A DNA stretch of 64,000 nucleotides from Platycnemis pennipes (GCA_933228895.1 OW121847.1:82439656-82503655), one strand, 5' to 3'. Counted from the stretch's first letter, positions 1 through 11,559 are shown. The notes: generated by a model from the sequence alone, not told the origin. Translations and numbers: made by a program.

Positions 1-1600
1 CCTGCGCTCTGATAATGATTCCCACCCTAATTCTTGTATCAATTCTGATACACTACTCATCCTATCGTAACACTTTTTGACGAACCTAGCTGCTCTACGC
101 TGCACACTGTCTAGTTCTCTGATCAAACCTAATTCATTCGGATCCCATACACTGGCTGCATACTCTAGGTGGGGCCTAACTAGTGAAACGTAACATCGCT
201 CTTTTGTCTTCTCATCACATTGCCCAAGTACTCTTTTTCTCTTCGCTCGGCCGCATATTTCCCGGAAGTGTCTTCCCCACGATAAATCTTTAGTGAATGT
301 TACACCTAAATACCTTATGGTTTCAACGCTTTCGATCTTCACGTTATTAATTTTATAGGATCGCTTTATCGAATTGCTCCTCCTCCAGAAATTGATAGCT
401 ACACACTTCTTAAGGTTAAGTTCTAACTGCCATTTGTCGCACCACTCTTGAATCGCATTTAAATCCTTGCTACGCGATTTCCTGTCTTCTTCTTTTGATA
501 TACCCCTATACACTACAGCATCGTCTGCAAAAAGTCTAAGCTTACTACTAACTACGGTACCCAAATCGTTTATGCATAAAGGAAATAGAAGCGGACCTAC
601 TCTACCCTGGGGAACTCCCGATGCGACTTTGATTGTGTCCGACATGATACCATCTACGATAACCCTCTGCTCTCGCCCACTTAAGAATTCTTTAACCCAA
701 CATACAACGTCATTATTAATACCAAAACTCTCTAATTTCAAGATTAATTTATTATGAGGAACGTTATCGAATGCCTTTTTAAAGTCTAAAAATATCACAT
801 CAACTTCAGTACTCTTTTCGCCGTAGACTAAAATATCGTGTACGAATAAAGCTAATTGCGTCTCGCAAGATCTACCTTTCCGGAACCTTTTGGCTGTTTA
901 TGAGCTATCCCTGACTATCCTAATGCTCCATGATTGAACTGATTACAGTGTGCTCAAATACCTTACAAGAGATTGACGTGAGTGAAATGGGTCTGTCGTT
1001 ACTAGGTTTTTCCCAATCACCGCTTTTACAAATAGGTGTAATGTTAGCTACTTTCCAATCCTCGGTTACTGTGTGGTTCTTTAGTGTTTTATTGAATATT
1101 ATTTCTAGTTAGGGGGCTATTTCAGAAGCTAATGCTTTATATACTCTGGAAGGAATTTGATCGGGACCTGGTGATTTGTTTTTACTAATGATTTTTAACT
1201 GCTGCTCTATTCCGCGACAAGAAATCTTTATTTCGGGCATCTGCTCACTGAATGTGTTTGGCGGTGGTTCCACTGCGTTGTGTGACGATGAGTTGAATAC
1301 GCTTTGGAAGAATGCGTTTAAAGAATTGGCTTTTTCTACACTGCTGGTGACTCTAATTCCTTTATCGTTTTTAATTGCGTTCATTGTGGACCTATTTCCC
1401 TGAAGCTCTCTCGCATACGACCAAAACGCTTTAGGATTGCTATCTAAATATTCTCCTAACATCTTGCTCTTGAAAAGTGATAACAATTTCTGACACGATT
1501 TCCTTGCTAATTTTCTCGATTTTTTATAGTTTTGAACTAACTCATTTTTTTCCTCTACCGATAGACCCCGTCCTGCATTTTTCATCGTAGCGTGGCATAC
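1..1600 (-). pseudogene. LINE reverse transcriptase remnant with recognisable FADD motif
   Basis: This domain copies the element RNA into DNA at the nicked target. The N-terminal extension runs from about 1585 with KAFWSYAREL and then KSPGPDQIPS (about 1150-1175). Next come a block reading WKVANITPI (about 1040-1070), the motif-A segment FLDFKKAFDNVPHNK (about 760-805), GVPQGRVGPLL (about 585-625) and the active-site block LRLFADDAVVYR (about 505-545). The two catalytic Asp of FADD and the motif-A Asp are all preserved. The frame is broken between about 895 and 940, where two stops and a shift precede FRKGRSCETQL. The thumb-like C-terminal region is open to position 1 in what appears to be a single frame. 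The preserved catalytic blocks suggest fairly recent decay. Confidence 0.9.
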
Positions 1601-1849
1601 CTTTTGTCGCTTTAGTGATTTCCTAGCCTCCGCGTTATACCACCTTGGCTCTGTATTATCACTAATGAATTTACTTGGTATGTATTTATTAACTGCTTTA
1701 CGGGTGACCTCAAGAAATTTTCTCCACGAATCCTCTGTATCTAATCTTTGCTTTGTTCGCTTAATACATTTAACGATTCCCTTAATTCCTGTTTCATACC
1801 GTAGTAATTAGCCTTGCCAAATAAGTATAACAGCCTCCTTGGTTTATAA

Positions 1850-2440
1850 TGTCTTTCAACGCCTAAAATACATTTCGCATGCACTATTTTATGATCACTA
1901 ATTCCTGTGTCTGTAACTGTATTTAGAACTCTTTCGGGCATATTTGTTGCTTATAAATCCAGAATGTTGTTTCCCCTGGTCGGTTCTTTTACTAGTTGTT
2001 GTAAAGAATGTGACGTAAAGGTGTTCAACAGTGATTCGCAGAGTTCCTTATCCTTACCTCCTGTTATAAAACTACACGTATTCCAGTCTATTGAAGGGGG
2101 ATTGAAGTCTCCACCTACTATTATTCCTCTATGATTGTTCTGAGAAATTAATGTACCTATCTCTGACTCTATTTCCACTATAGAATTGATGTATGCATCC
2201 GGTGGCCTGTAATATGCACCTACATATATCTTTTTTGCATTGCTACTTTTAATTTTAACGGAACACCAAATACTTTTTTATATTTCGCTCTGAAATAGGT
2301 TCTCTTCTGCTGACATACGGGTCCTATAAATACTCCTCCTCCGTTTCTTCTTACTCTATCCTTTCTGTATACGGTAAAACACTTCGGGAATACTTCATAA
2401 TCTGATATTTCCTTCGAAAGCCAGCTTTCAACATTAAGAC
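1850..2440 (-). pseudogene. LINE endonuclease domain remnant (exonuclease-endonuclease-phosphatase fold)
   Basis: In target-primed retrotransposition this domain nicks the chromosomal target. Visible landmarks are ESWLS with the expected catalytic Glu (near 2415-2430), YRKDR followed by GGGVFI (near 2330-2355), AYYRPPDA (near 2190-2220), GDFNPPSIDW (near 2085-2115) and a GISDHKIV block with the Ser-Asp-His triad (near 1880-1905). The N-terminal block that normally carries the catalytic Asn is not recognisable. A frameshift near 2250 separates the first piece from the second, and a nonsense codon near 1951 interrupts the region between GDFN and the SDH motif. The domain cannot be functional here. 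The order and spacing of motifs make the family call secure; subfamily assignment is uncertain. Confidence 0.88.
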
Positions 2441-2470
2441 TCGATGGGCCGAAGTAGAGTACCGCACCTG

Positions 2471-3908
2471 GAGTTCGCAGAAACCCCAGGGTTTTCCTAT
2501 TGAGCATCCTTGTTCTGTTATCCCCTCCAAGCTACTCGGTTACATCAGGCTCCGTTCGCGAATTCCAGGGGAATCAACGCTCTCATCAAAAGTAACGAGA
2601 GAGCATTTTTACTCTTCCTCTCTAAACGCAAATTCCCTTCACCATTGTCTCCCTTTTAGTCGAGGATGGATGTCCCGGTATTACATGCCATCGTCGTCTA
2701 CGCCGACCCGCCACTCAGCGCCACCGCCTCCGAAGATTTTTCGCATCGACTCCCAAAGCCGCGGGCTATTAAACTTCCTTCAGGCAAAGCATCATTCCAT
2801 CATTCGCTTCATTCCACTTCCTTCCCGAGAACCTAACCTCAGGAAAGATCGGTATCCTTTCCCCCACTGAATCTCAGTCGCACGCGTAATGGTGATGGTA
2901 AACCGATTGCCTTTCATGTTAATATAACCCTCTATCTCTTCACCAATTTTTCACCCTTCGATATATACTTGGAGAGCGTCAAAATATCAACTCAATAACC
3001 GTAAATTATTGATTCATAACTCATTTGCACCATGTACACTAACGTTACTAACCAGCTTTTCTTAGATTTGGTGTTCTTTTTGCAGGCATTCGACTGACTA
3101 AGCCCCTTGCATTTTCATGTTTAACTCTTATGACTAATAATTGACCTGCGCATCACAACCAAGTCTCAAGGCCCGAGCATCATTATTAAAAATCCATAGC
3201 AATTTTCAATATTTTCTCAAGTCAACTCTGGCGATTATTCGGAAACTATATGCAACTTGCTGCAACATAACCTTCATCAATTTTTGTATTTAAATCATCT
3301 CCTCTAAGCGTAAATGATTTCTTCTCCTTCAACCACTTTCAGACAGTCAATGTTAGCCACTAGTAATTCTAATGCAGACTCAGCTTCTACTTTACTTCAA
3401 CTTAGCATATGCCCCAAATATACGTATTTGTAATGTGTTACTTCATATTATGGCTAGATACACGATATCTCCAGCTTTGATGAATAAAGTGGCTTCCTAT
3501 CCTACGTTATCACACTTCTACTTTCCTATCTATCACATTGTAATTTCCGATATCGCTGCCGACTCCGACTTAAAATAAAAAAAAACTACCAGATCTCCCA
3601 GTATTTACTTTCCTGTTTTAAATTTTTAATTTCTGCCGTTAATATCATTTGATTTTATCTTCAAGTGCAGATCATGCATTCTAATTTAAATCGTATTCTG
3701 ATCTGCTCTTTACAGATCCCCGTAAATGGCCTTCACTGATGATGGATCCTAAAATCACAAAGGTTTGAATGTTTACTTCTGCTGGATGTCCAAAGACTTA
3801 CATTAATAGAATTTCTCAAAACCCTAGTCGCCAGTGGTGTGGAGTTAAAATTCCCTACTTATTGACTCAGTCAATGACAATCTGATCTCTAAGTTTATCC
3901 AAATCCGT
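2471..3908. other. No gene recognised
   Basis: AT-rich anonymous sequence follows the LINE. The first ~180 bases may still belong to the LINE 5' part, but no protein similarity can be followed there. Short open frames (for example 2670-2870 and 3372-3578) lack domains and look like chance frames. Confidence 0.6.
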
Positions 3909-3922
3909 CATCACTCCTGTTA
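3909..3922. repeat. Left copy of 14-bp target-site duplication
   Basis: CATCACTCCTGTTA, identical to the copy at 4183-4196 on the other side of the palindromic insert. Confidence 0.8.
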
Positions 3923-4182
3923 ACGTAACTGTGTCCGGCGAGACGTAGTGGAATGATATCATGATAAACAACAAGATATGGCACTTATTCCACAGGTTTT
4001 TATTAGTGGTACAACGAGTTTCAGCGGTTAAGCCATCATCAGGTACAAAAATTCTGAGTCCAGAAAGCGGTATATATACCCTCTGGACTCACAATTTTTG
4101 TACCTGATGATGGCTTAACCGCTGAAACGCGTTGTACCACTAATAAAAACCTGTGGAATAAGTGCCATATCTTGTTGTTTAT

Positions 4183-4196
4183 CATCACTCCTGTTA
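4183..4196. repeat. Right copy of 14-bp target-site duplication
   Basis: CATCACTCCTGTTA, identical to 3909-3922. The last bases of the right palindrome arm (4183-4185) overlap the first three bases of this copy, so the exact junction is ambiguous by about three bases. Confidence 0.8.
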
Positions 4197-4795
4197 TCTC
4201 ACACTCCCACTTCATTTTCGCCGTAGGAGATACGCTTTACTCGTAGTATATCTACATCTATAGATTACCGTACACATCACCGCTAAAGTGTATGGCAGGA
4301 AATAATCATCATCAAATACGCACTACATTGCTATCTAACTACATGCTATAACGAACATAATAAAACAACTACTTCAGTGTGAATCATAATTGGGTGATTG
4401 ATAAGTTTGGATTATTTACTAAGACTTTGTACTAAGCTACTGGCTTCATTAAGGCATGCTTAAAATAAAGCGAGACCAAAATTAGTGAGAACTCTAGAAT
4501 TCTTTTACAGAAAAATATGATAAATTACCGCTATAATCCTTCAAACTTTTTATTTTCTCCACAGGAACATGGCTATAACCGTTGATTATTATCCAATTCC
4601 CTTCTTAAGAAGGATGATTCGATTATCGACACCCTCAATATGTTTTCCTAATTTTGGGCCCAAACAAGGGATCTTTCCATCCTCACCGCATAAGTTCACT
4701 TTCGTCACAGTGGGTTTTGAAGAAATAATTAAAAGATACCAGTTTTTTAGTTTAAAGAGCATCTCATGTGGCTCATAAGGCCTTGAACCTTAGGT
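4197..4795. other. No gene recognised
   Basis: AT-rich sequence. The open frame 4569-4778 (69 codons) has no recognisable domain or conserved motif. Confidence 0.6.
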
Positions 4796-5165
4796 ACCTA
4801 GTGGGGATCGGGTTGGTTTGGTTGCTAGAGTACTAGACTCCCATCCCAAGGGTCCGGGTTTGATGTCCGTCAGTGGCGGTTTTATCCGTGACAAATCGGT
4901 CCCTACCAGATGCTTAGTGGGAGGAATTTCAGGGACAGTACTCCGCCCGTCGGATGAGACGTTAAGCCGTGGTCCCCTAGGTGCCTGTCGTTAAGAGTAG
5001 GATAATCCCGACCCCGGATTTCTCTCCACCCTTCCTCCATTACCTTAAATGTTCCTACCATTACCCAACTACCCACCTATCCCAAAAATGGCGCAAATGA
5101 CCTCAGCTGTTGGTCGCCTCCCCTGAATAGCCAACCAACCTTATCTCGCTGAAGCAGCTTTCCTA
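4796..5165 (+). mobile_element. tRNA-derived SINE, most complete copy (family A)
   Basis: The head resembles a tRNA gene with RNA polymerase III promoter boxes: an A-box-like GGTTGCTAGAGTACTAG (about 4818-4834) and a B-box-like GGTCCGGGTTTGATGTCC (about 4851-4868). A body follows whose core, 4935-4976 (CAGTACTCCGCCCGTCGG onward), recurs at 25886-25935, 31111-31180 and 35322-35371. The 3' third (ATGGCG, TCAGCTGTTGGTCGCCTCCC) is shared with the 35-kb copy. The element has no coding capacity and would depend on a LINE partner. The core domain resembles, from memory, central domains of invertebrate SINE superfamilies; I cannot name which. Element ends are estimated and no flanking duplication was confirmed. 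Confidence 0.75.
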
Positions 5166-7924
5166 CAACTGAAATTTTACCAATATATAAAATTGGGATT
5201 ATAGTCAGATACCTTCATGGAATACATATCGGCTATTAACCCGGCAAAGGGATACCAAGCACTCTCAGTCCGCTACCACTAGTTCACAGCTGTTTTTTTA
5301 CCAATTTTACGCATTGAATTTGATGTGAGTTAATTTTCCTCGAACTAACATCATTATATCTACGAAATAGTACAGGCTGGTTAAATTTGATCTTTGGACA
5401 GGGGAAAAAATCTCCTGCGATGGAAAAGTGACAAATTCATGAAGCGGTTTCACTTTAGTTTTAAATAAATTACCTTCAACAAGAATCATTCCAACATTCA
5501 ATTAAAGCAATATTCGAAGTTCAAAATATTACATTAAATATCAAGCATTTAGACAACACATTTAGTTAATGTTTGATGAGTCCATTGCGTGATTTTAATT
5601 TCCTACCACCACAATTCATGACAAAGAGCTCTAGAATGTCAAAGGTCACTGCGCTGCCATATAAAATACATAAATCTCATCATTTAGCTCTATGTCCAGT
5701 CACCAAAAAACTCCAGAATAATTTCCTCCAAGAATAACTGTAGTAGGGAAATGGCTTTTTATTACCACAAATCAACTCACAATTCAAGCAGCGTCTTTGA
5801 AAACTAAAAAAAGAATTGATTTTTGTTAAACCTATTGATTTTAATGGATTCTCTTGACACATTTTTATTTGATTCAAAAATGTTTCTCTCGATGTATTTA
5901 TGGAAACGCTCATCTTATCTAGTTCCCCTGATGTATTTTAATGCGATCAGAAATTTTACGCGAAGCTGAAAATAGTCATTTTTAAAAATAACTAATTTCA
6001 TCTTGTTTCGTAATAAAATGTAAAAATCTCATCTGTTTGACCAAATATTTTTATGCATCACCTCGAGGTGTCAGAGACTGTTTTTAGGTGTAGGACTTAG
6101 AAAACAGAAACTGGCGGATATGTTACCTCCTATGGATTTCTAATGCATAGTTGTAGACCAGAAGTGGGGAGAGATTAAGTCAGATCATAAGCGTCATAAA
6201 GAATAGGTGATATTGTGGAGTTTTGGATGGATTCAAAGGAAAAAGAGGAAAGGTGAAGAGAGAATTCCTGTGGCGACAATATTTTTACCTATTAAAAAAT
6301 CGCCCAGGTGTCTCAGGTTGAACATCCCATTCGACAGACAGAGAAGCGAACTGGTAGTGCCCTTGACATAGGTAGTTTTCAAGAGGGGGAACAGATATTT
6401 AACTGAAAAATAACTAACATGATTTCAACGTCATCGCCCTAAACCAGGTATTAAAGTTGAAAATAATACAAAAGTAGTTATGAAACTAATCTTGACCTCT
6501 CTTTCTTACCTAATTATCTGAAATAGAGCAGTGTTCTAGATAATTAAATTGATGCTGCTTTGTAGGCTCCAAAAAGAGCACTAATATTTTTACATAAATA
6601 TGTTTCAATGGGTCTTTAAAATGAATTGTCATTAGAGCCAAAATATAGAGAATCGAATTGCACGACGCGCATTTTGACCTCAACACATATTGTAAAACGT
6701 TAGCCGTTATACCTCAATTACAATCTCTTCGGAAAAGAAGTTATTACATTGACATGCCTCATCACCTATGAAATTTAAAATTATTTCAAAATTATGAATG
6801 CAGATACCTTCGACGTCACTCTTGGTATGAGATAAAATGGTTCGTGTGGGGTGTGGGAGGATAAAATTCTTAAATGTGCCAAAGATTTCAAATCCTTCGC
6901 ATCATTTTTCCAGCTCTGCGGCAAAAGCAAATGAAAAATCTTTCTCAAAAGGGTACGCGTTTGGGCGAGAGCCGATTCCCGATATCAGTGAAAACATTTT
7001 GTGTAAATATTTGTTTTTCGGAGAAAGAACTACTAGAACAAAGCTTACATTCATCCGCTGAGTCAATAAGTTTAATCCATCGCTTCAAAATCGCGGCGCA
7101 TGATCCGAACTAAAAGCGCATATGGTCGTGTAAGAGCCTTAGCCAGTCTTGCTTCGGGAAAATCATCCCGGAGGCATATACGTACCTATATATACCTTCA
7201 GTCCTTCCCTCTTTCTCCTCTTCTCCCTTTCCTAGTGTTTTACCCCTCGATGTGCCCATCTCTTCTTCCCTTCTCTTCGTCTTCCACCCTTGCACCACTT
7301 CATTAAGCCAAATACGATGTCCCATTAACGGGAAGGCTGCATAAATCCTTTAATGGGGCATTTTGTTCCACACCCTACCACCTTAATGGGATTATCCGGT
7401 GTCTTTCTACCGCACGGCAAATCGATCATTACCCCGAATCAATTCATTATTTCTGCCCAATGACGTGCTCAAACTGGTTTTGAGATGCTAACCACCGTTC
7501 TATCGCGAGACGAAATTTTGTTTTCAGACTCACTCTGTTGTTACACCAACCTGTCGGAAATTCATTTTGATAAAACGGATGTGGCAGAGGGTAGTGAAAT
7601 TTTATCTGCTTCTTGTCCCTTACATTGGTTACATAACAGCCTTCAATTTAATTTTTGCCTTCCATGATCCGGTCCCCCAATTTCTCCAGCTCTTATGCTT
7701 CAAGGCAATCGATCAACTTTCGTAAATCTGAGGTCGGTCTTACCTATCCCGATGACTAACTTACGCCACTTAATTAAATAAAGTGATTATGAAATAATTT
7801 TGCAGCCGAATTTATTTGAACAGTACGAGCGAGTATGAGTAATATAAAGCGAACTAATTACACATCATCGGTATAAAATGTTCATCCACATAATACCAGT
7901 CTTTTCATTGGGTATGAAAGAGTA
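5166..7924. other. No gene recognised; polypyrimidine tract at 7190-7300
   Basis: AT-rich anonymous sequence. From about 7190 to 7300 the plus strand is strongly C/T-biased (runs such as CCCTCTTTCTCCTCTTCTCC), which produces overlapping chance open frames on both strands. No domain, splice pattern or RNA gene was recognised. Confidence 0.55.
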
Positions 7925-8020
7925 GCAGTAGATTGCCCTCTATCCATTCCAAAGGTACTTTTCGAACCCACGACCTTAGAGATAGGCGAGCACGTTGATG
8001 ACCCATTATCGTGTTGTCAA
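7925..8020 (-). mobile_element. tRNA-derived SINE relic (family B)
   Basis: On the minus strand GGTCATCAACGTGCTCGCCT is followed by CTAAGGTCGTGGGTTCGAA, a tRNA anticodon-arm and T-arm-like arrangement with a B-box-like GGTTCGAA. The acceptor end after the B box is lost. The segment does not resemble the family A head beyond the box consensus. A decayed tRNA pseudogene is an alternative. Confidence 0.45.
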
Positions 8021-9834
8021 TTTCTAACGACCCTGTTATTGATTTCCATGAAATTTACTACTACATCAATTTAATTTATAAGATATGAGGAAAAAGGAAC
8101 GGAGGAAATATCACAACGAAACTCGTAACGATGGTGGGTGCTAATGGAGGGTAGCTAGAGATGCCTAAAGGCAAGAATATTTCCGATAAAATGAAGTTTT
8201 AAAATACTTCGAATTTGCATGACTAAAGGATACACGCGCGAAAGGTTAATGGACTGTGATTGTGAGGGGACGACTTTAGGGATAAAAATGCACTTAACTT
8301 GGTGCACTTAAAACTTGTGTGGTCATCTTATGGAAATTACTCTCCGTTTCCTCCTCACATATCCAGGAAATTACAGATTCTCAAGGGTATTACTTAGAAT
8401 ATCATTACGCTATCACCAATTCAGCAACCTGAAGATAAACAATCACTATTGGTGGAATAAAATAAAAGATAAACCACAGCTATAGACCAATTGGGTTATT
8501 TTACCATGTGTATGCAATCGTAGAAGTTTCAGGAACGTATTTCAAGTTAACTGAGAAATAAATCCGTTTTCCGTACTATTATTATTATTGTTTTGAAAAC
8601 TATACTGAATACACATTTGATTTTGACAAGAAAACAATTCCCCGATGTAGGCTATTCAAACTTTTCCGTATAGCGTCATTAATATTGTGACGCACCTATC
8701 GCTTTGATATCCGTAGCTTGCAACCTCAAATAAAAAAGCGTGGGCAAAACGATGGGTGCTGTCAGAACTGAAGAACGCTTTGATGTAAGATGGGACGATA
8801 AATATTCAGTAAGCTCCTTTCCCATCTTTTATTCATGAAACCTTACAATAAGATCATACGTACCTACTCAAAGAGATCGATAAGAGAGAAGATATCCATA
8901 GCATAAACCTTTGAAAAGAACCTGACAAATGTTTCTCCTTCCTCACTCTAACCTTTAAAATGGTATAATAATTCCAATTATTAAAGAACTAACTTCCAAA
9001 ATGATTTTTCTTGAATTCTATTTTCCGAGGATATCAATTCATTTCCTCCATCTTATTATGGGGCGGTTGCGATTACATTTCACCATTTAGTTTTATAGCA
9101 GAACTAGGCTAATATTACTCTTCAGACTCTCCGAATAATCTTCGGACTCTCAATTATCCTCCAGAATTTCTTAAGCTCAAACTAGCTTCAATAATCAACG
9201 TATTTTTGCACGGTGGGGCGTACTGAAAACACTAAAATGAAAAACGAAAGGCATTTCCCAAAAATCCAATTAATATGTGTTTCGTACCTCGTAACGCATA
9301 TTATTAAAAGGAAGAGAAAAGTGCATCCGTCTCCCCCAAAATTTATAAAAACATGCGCTCACATTTGAACGCGGGATTTGGAATGGTAGTCACTGAAATT
9401 GATGGATCACCACGAAATTACTGTATGAAATACTAGATTCATTCGTTTGCTTGTTTATACGTGAGATACGAAAAATTTACCAGTGCTAAAACAAGTGTAT
9501 TCAATTTCATTTAAACCATGGTGTCCATTCATTGAAAGTCACCCACATTTTTCAAGTAAGCTATAGTATTTGGTTACGCAACTATATAACTTATGCGATC
9601 TTATTTACAAAAAAATATTATATAATCATAATATAATATGACACCATTTACGACATCTGATATAATTTTTAAAACAAAAATATTCAACTAGCTTAGCAGC
9701 TATATTCACAGCATAGCTAGATTAATATTCTCACATCTAACTCTTTTAGAAGTATATTAGTTATAGTATTTTACAAGTATATATCGGATATAGATACCCA
9801 TCCTGTTCTATCTTCAGTAACAGAATAATTTATT
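8021..9834. other. No gene recognised
   Basis: AT-rich sequence without a supported coding region, RNA gene or clear repeat. The segment around 9590-9800 is especially rich in ATA-type words. Confidence 0.55.
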
Positions 9835-10690
9835 TTAAGTCATTAGACGGACACCTTGTCCCTCTATTATATCTACTTCGGTTGTGGTTTTTAAAAACTC
9901 TGTTGGCGACCAATAACCTATGTTGTGTGCAGAACTCCAGTATTATTTCTTGACTTTCATTTTGGTTACCCAATCCATATTTCCCAGTTATTCTTCCATC
10001 TTGACCTTGGCCGATGACCGCGTTCCAATCTCCTAAAATTATTATTTTTCTTCTCCTCTAGCATTTTTTATGACTTCCGTGATATCTTCGTAGACGTCTT
10101 CCACTTCTTCGTCTTAGTAGTCCGACGTAGGCATGTAAACATGCACCACAATGGTATCTGTAGGCTTAATTTCAATTTTAACCATTCCTTTCACTGTACT
10201 GCAGGAAGCTTTTCACACGCAGTCCTGCACTCTTCCTGAGCATTATGCCTACTCCCGCATTACCAATTAGAGATCCTGTGTGTATAATCCTGTAGATTTC
10301 GCTCCAGAAGTCTCCTTCTTCGAGCCACTTCATTTTGCTGATTCCTAATACATCGAGGTCCATTCTCCGCATTTCCACCTTCAGGTTCTCCAGTCTTCCG
10401 CAGGCCCGAAGTGATCGCACGTTCCACGTCCCTACCCTAAAATGACTCTCACACTTGACTGATGTACTCTCTCGGGTAGTCCCCGCCCGGAGATGCGATT
10501 GGGGGACTATTTTACCTCCGGAATATTTTACTCGAGAGGGTTCCATCACGTCTTGATTGAAAGAAAAAGTGGATTACCTGCGACTCCTCGGGATAATAAT
10601 GCGGTGGTTTCCCACTGCCTTCCAAAACCTCAACATTCAAAATAAGTGCATTCAGACCTTTTAGGCGCCTCAAGCACGGCCATCCGTTGT
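9835..10690 (-). mobile_element. RTE-like LINE fragment: 5' region plus endonuclease relic
   Basis: The minus strand encodes an endonuclease beginning with FRVGTWNVRSL (about 10400-10440), which contains the expected catalytic Asn, then LENLKVEMRRMDLDVLGIS (about 10340-10390) and NAGVGIMLRKSA (about 10225-10260). After a frameshift near 10180 it continues with TDTIVVHVYMP (about 10125-10160), a stop, DEEVEDVYEDITEVI (about 10070-10115) and decayed remains of the Asp/Asn-rich middle and a QEIILEF-like block (about 9890-10050). These blocks match RTE/BovB-type endonucleases. The segment that normally reads SET or SEM carries Lys in place of the catalytic Glu (SKMKW, about 10335-10345). Bases 10560-10690, with GGCAGTGGGAAACCACCGC on the minus strand, look like the element's leader. 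The reverse transcriptase is absent: the similarity fades near 9840. Confidence 0.8.
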
Positions 10691-11559
10691 CGCACGAACC
10701 TAGGGCTTGTTTTATAATTTTTTCTCACCGATTCGCACATTTTGAGACCATGAATTCTTAAATCGGATCATTTTTTAAATATAAGCACCGGTATAGCGAG
10801 TCATGTAAGATATTTTCATCGGTAGAATGATATATCAGTTACAAATAAAAATGTATACAAATACAGTGCATTTTACCTGCTTCCATTTTCAAGTTAGTTA
10901 CAGGACATGTCTAATTCTGTTTGTGATTAATGGACTTATTCATGGATGGATGGTACTCACAATAAATATCGGACTAAAGAGTGCAAAGCATGAAAAACTT
11001 TATCTCAGACACATGAATTTTTACTATCTGCTTTTCAACAAATTTGCTGGTAGCAGTTGGAACTATCGACCGTTTTCATTTTTGAATCGGAAAAAATTGA
11101 TAACTTTTGTGATCCTCCGTCGAAGTTTTGAAACCAACATGATGTCGATATTTGCCCGGGACTCGTGTAATTACTAGGGAGGAGGGACGAAGAACGCATA
11201 TTCGTGATGAGTTTTACGGTCTTATCGGCAGATGGGAGGCATGAAGAGAATAAGAAATGCGATGAGAGAAAAGTCATCAGGGCGTGCCTTTTCACGATGA
11301 TACGTCAAAGCTGTGAATCTTCGTTCTTCGTCCATGCCTTACTCCTTCATTGTTACTTTTCTTCCTTTGTTCAAATTCTCGCTCACCCTTTCTCATTAAC
11401 TGGCCCTCGTTTCGCTTCGTCTCTTCATTCACCGAATTCTCATGATGCCATTCCTTTCACCCACTCTCTCTCTCTCGCCTTCCCCATTCATCATTTTAAC
11501 CCCGTAACTTCTTTCTTCTCTGTTTTGTGTTTCTGTTCTGTGCAATCACCTATGTACAC
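10691..11559. other. No gene recognised
   Basis: Lies between an RTE-like relic and a Penelope-like fragment on opposite strands. Open frames at 10827-11177 (plus), 11035-11295 (minus) and 11204-11620 (plus) carry no recognisable domain. Bases 11330-11540 are C/T-rich on the plus strand. I could not find the reverse transcriptase that would precede the GIY-YIG end of the next element. Confidence 0.55.

Larger units (their letters stand above)
1..2470 (-). mobile_element. CR1-like non-LTR retrotransposon (LINE), 5'-truncated and inactive, 3' end outside the window
   Basis: Conceptual translation of the minus strand gives, in order, most of an apurinic-type endonuclease, a linker, and a reverse transcriptase, which is the ORF2 order of the Jockey/CR1 superfamily. 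The post-catalytic part reads RYLGVTF, then SLVRPHLEYA and VWDP, and continues to the window edge; this wording is typical of CR1/L2-like elements, but the clade cannot be settled by eye. The element is dead: frameshifts occur near 2250, 1740 and 900-920, and in-frame stops near 1951 and 920-935. The first part of the endonuclease is not recognisable, so the copy is probably 5'-truncated near 2430-2470. The 3' UTR and tail, if present, lie to the left of position 1. No target-site duplication can be tested. Confidence 0.9.
3909..4196. mobile_element. Palindromic non-autonomous element flanked by 14-bp target-site duplication
   Basis: Positions 3961-4185 form a long near-perfect inverted repeat: each arm is about 105 bases, with few mismatches, meeting at a central perfect palindrome (4069-4080, GGTATATATACC). 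The left arm starts ATGATAAACAACAAG and the right arm ends with its reverse complement. The flanks carry the identical 14-mer CATCACTCCTGTTA at 3909-3922 and 4183-4196, so the insert is 260 bases (3923-4182) and has 38 extra bases on the left that have no partner on the right. The right arm contains CTGATGA (4104-4110), GAAACG (4124-4129) and CCTGTGGAA (4150-4158). Long variable duplications and inverted ends fit target-primed retroelements such as Penelope-like elements better than cut-and-paste MITEs. The family call is inference; the palindrome and duplication are seen directly. Confidence 0.85.

Noticed and set aside
4095..4145. Canonical hammerhead ribozyme annotation
   Set aside because: An extra base after CUGAUGA and a mismatch next to the cleavage position prevent a canonical call; kept only as a finding to test.
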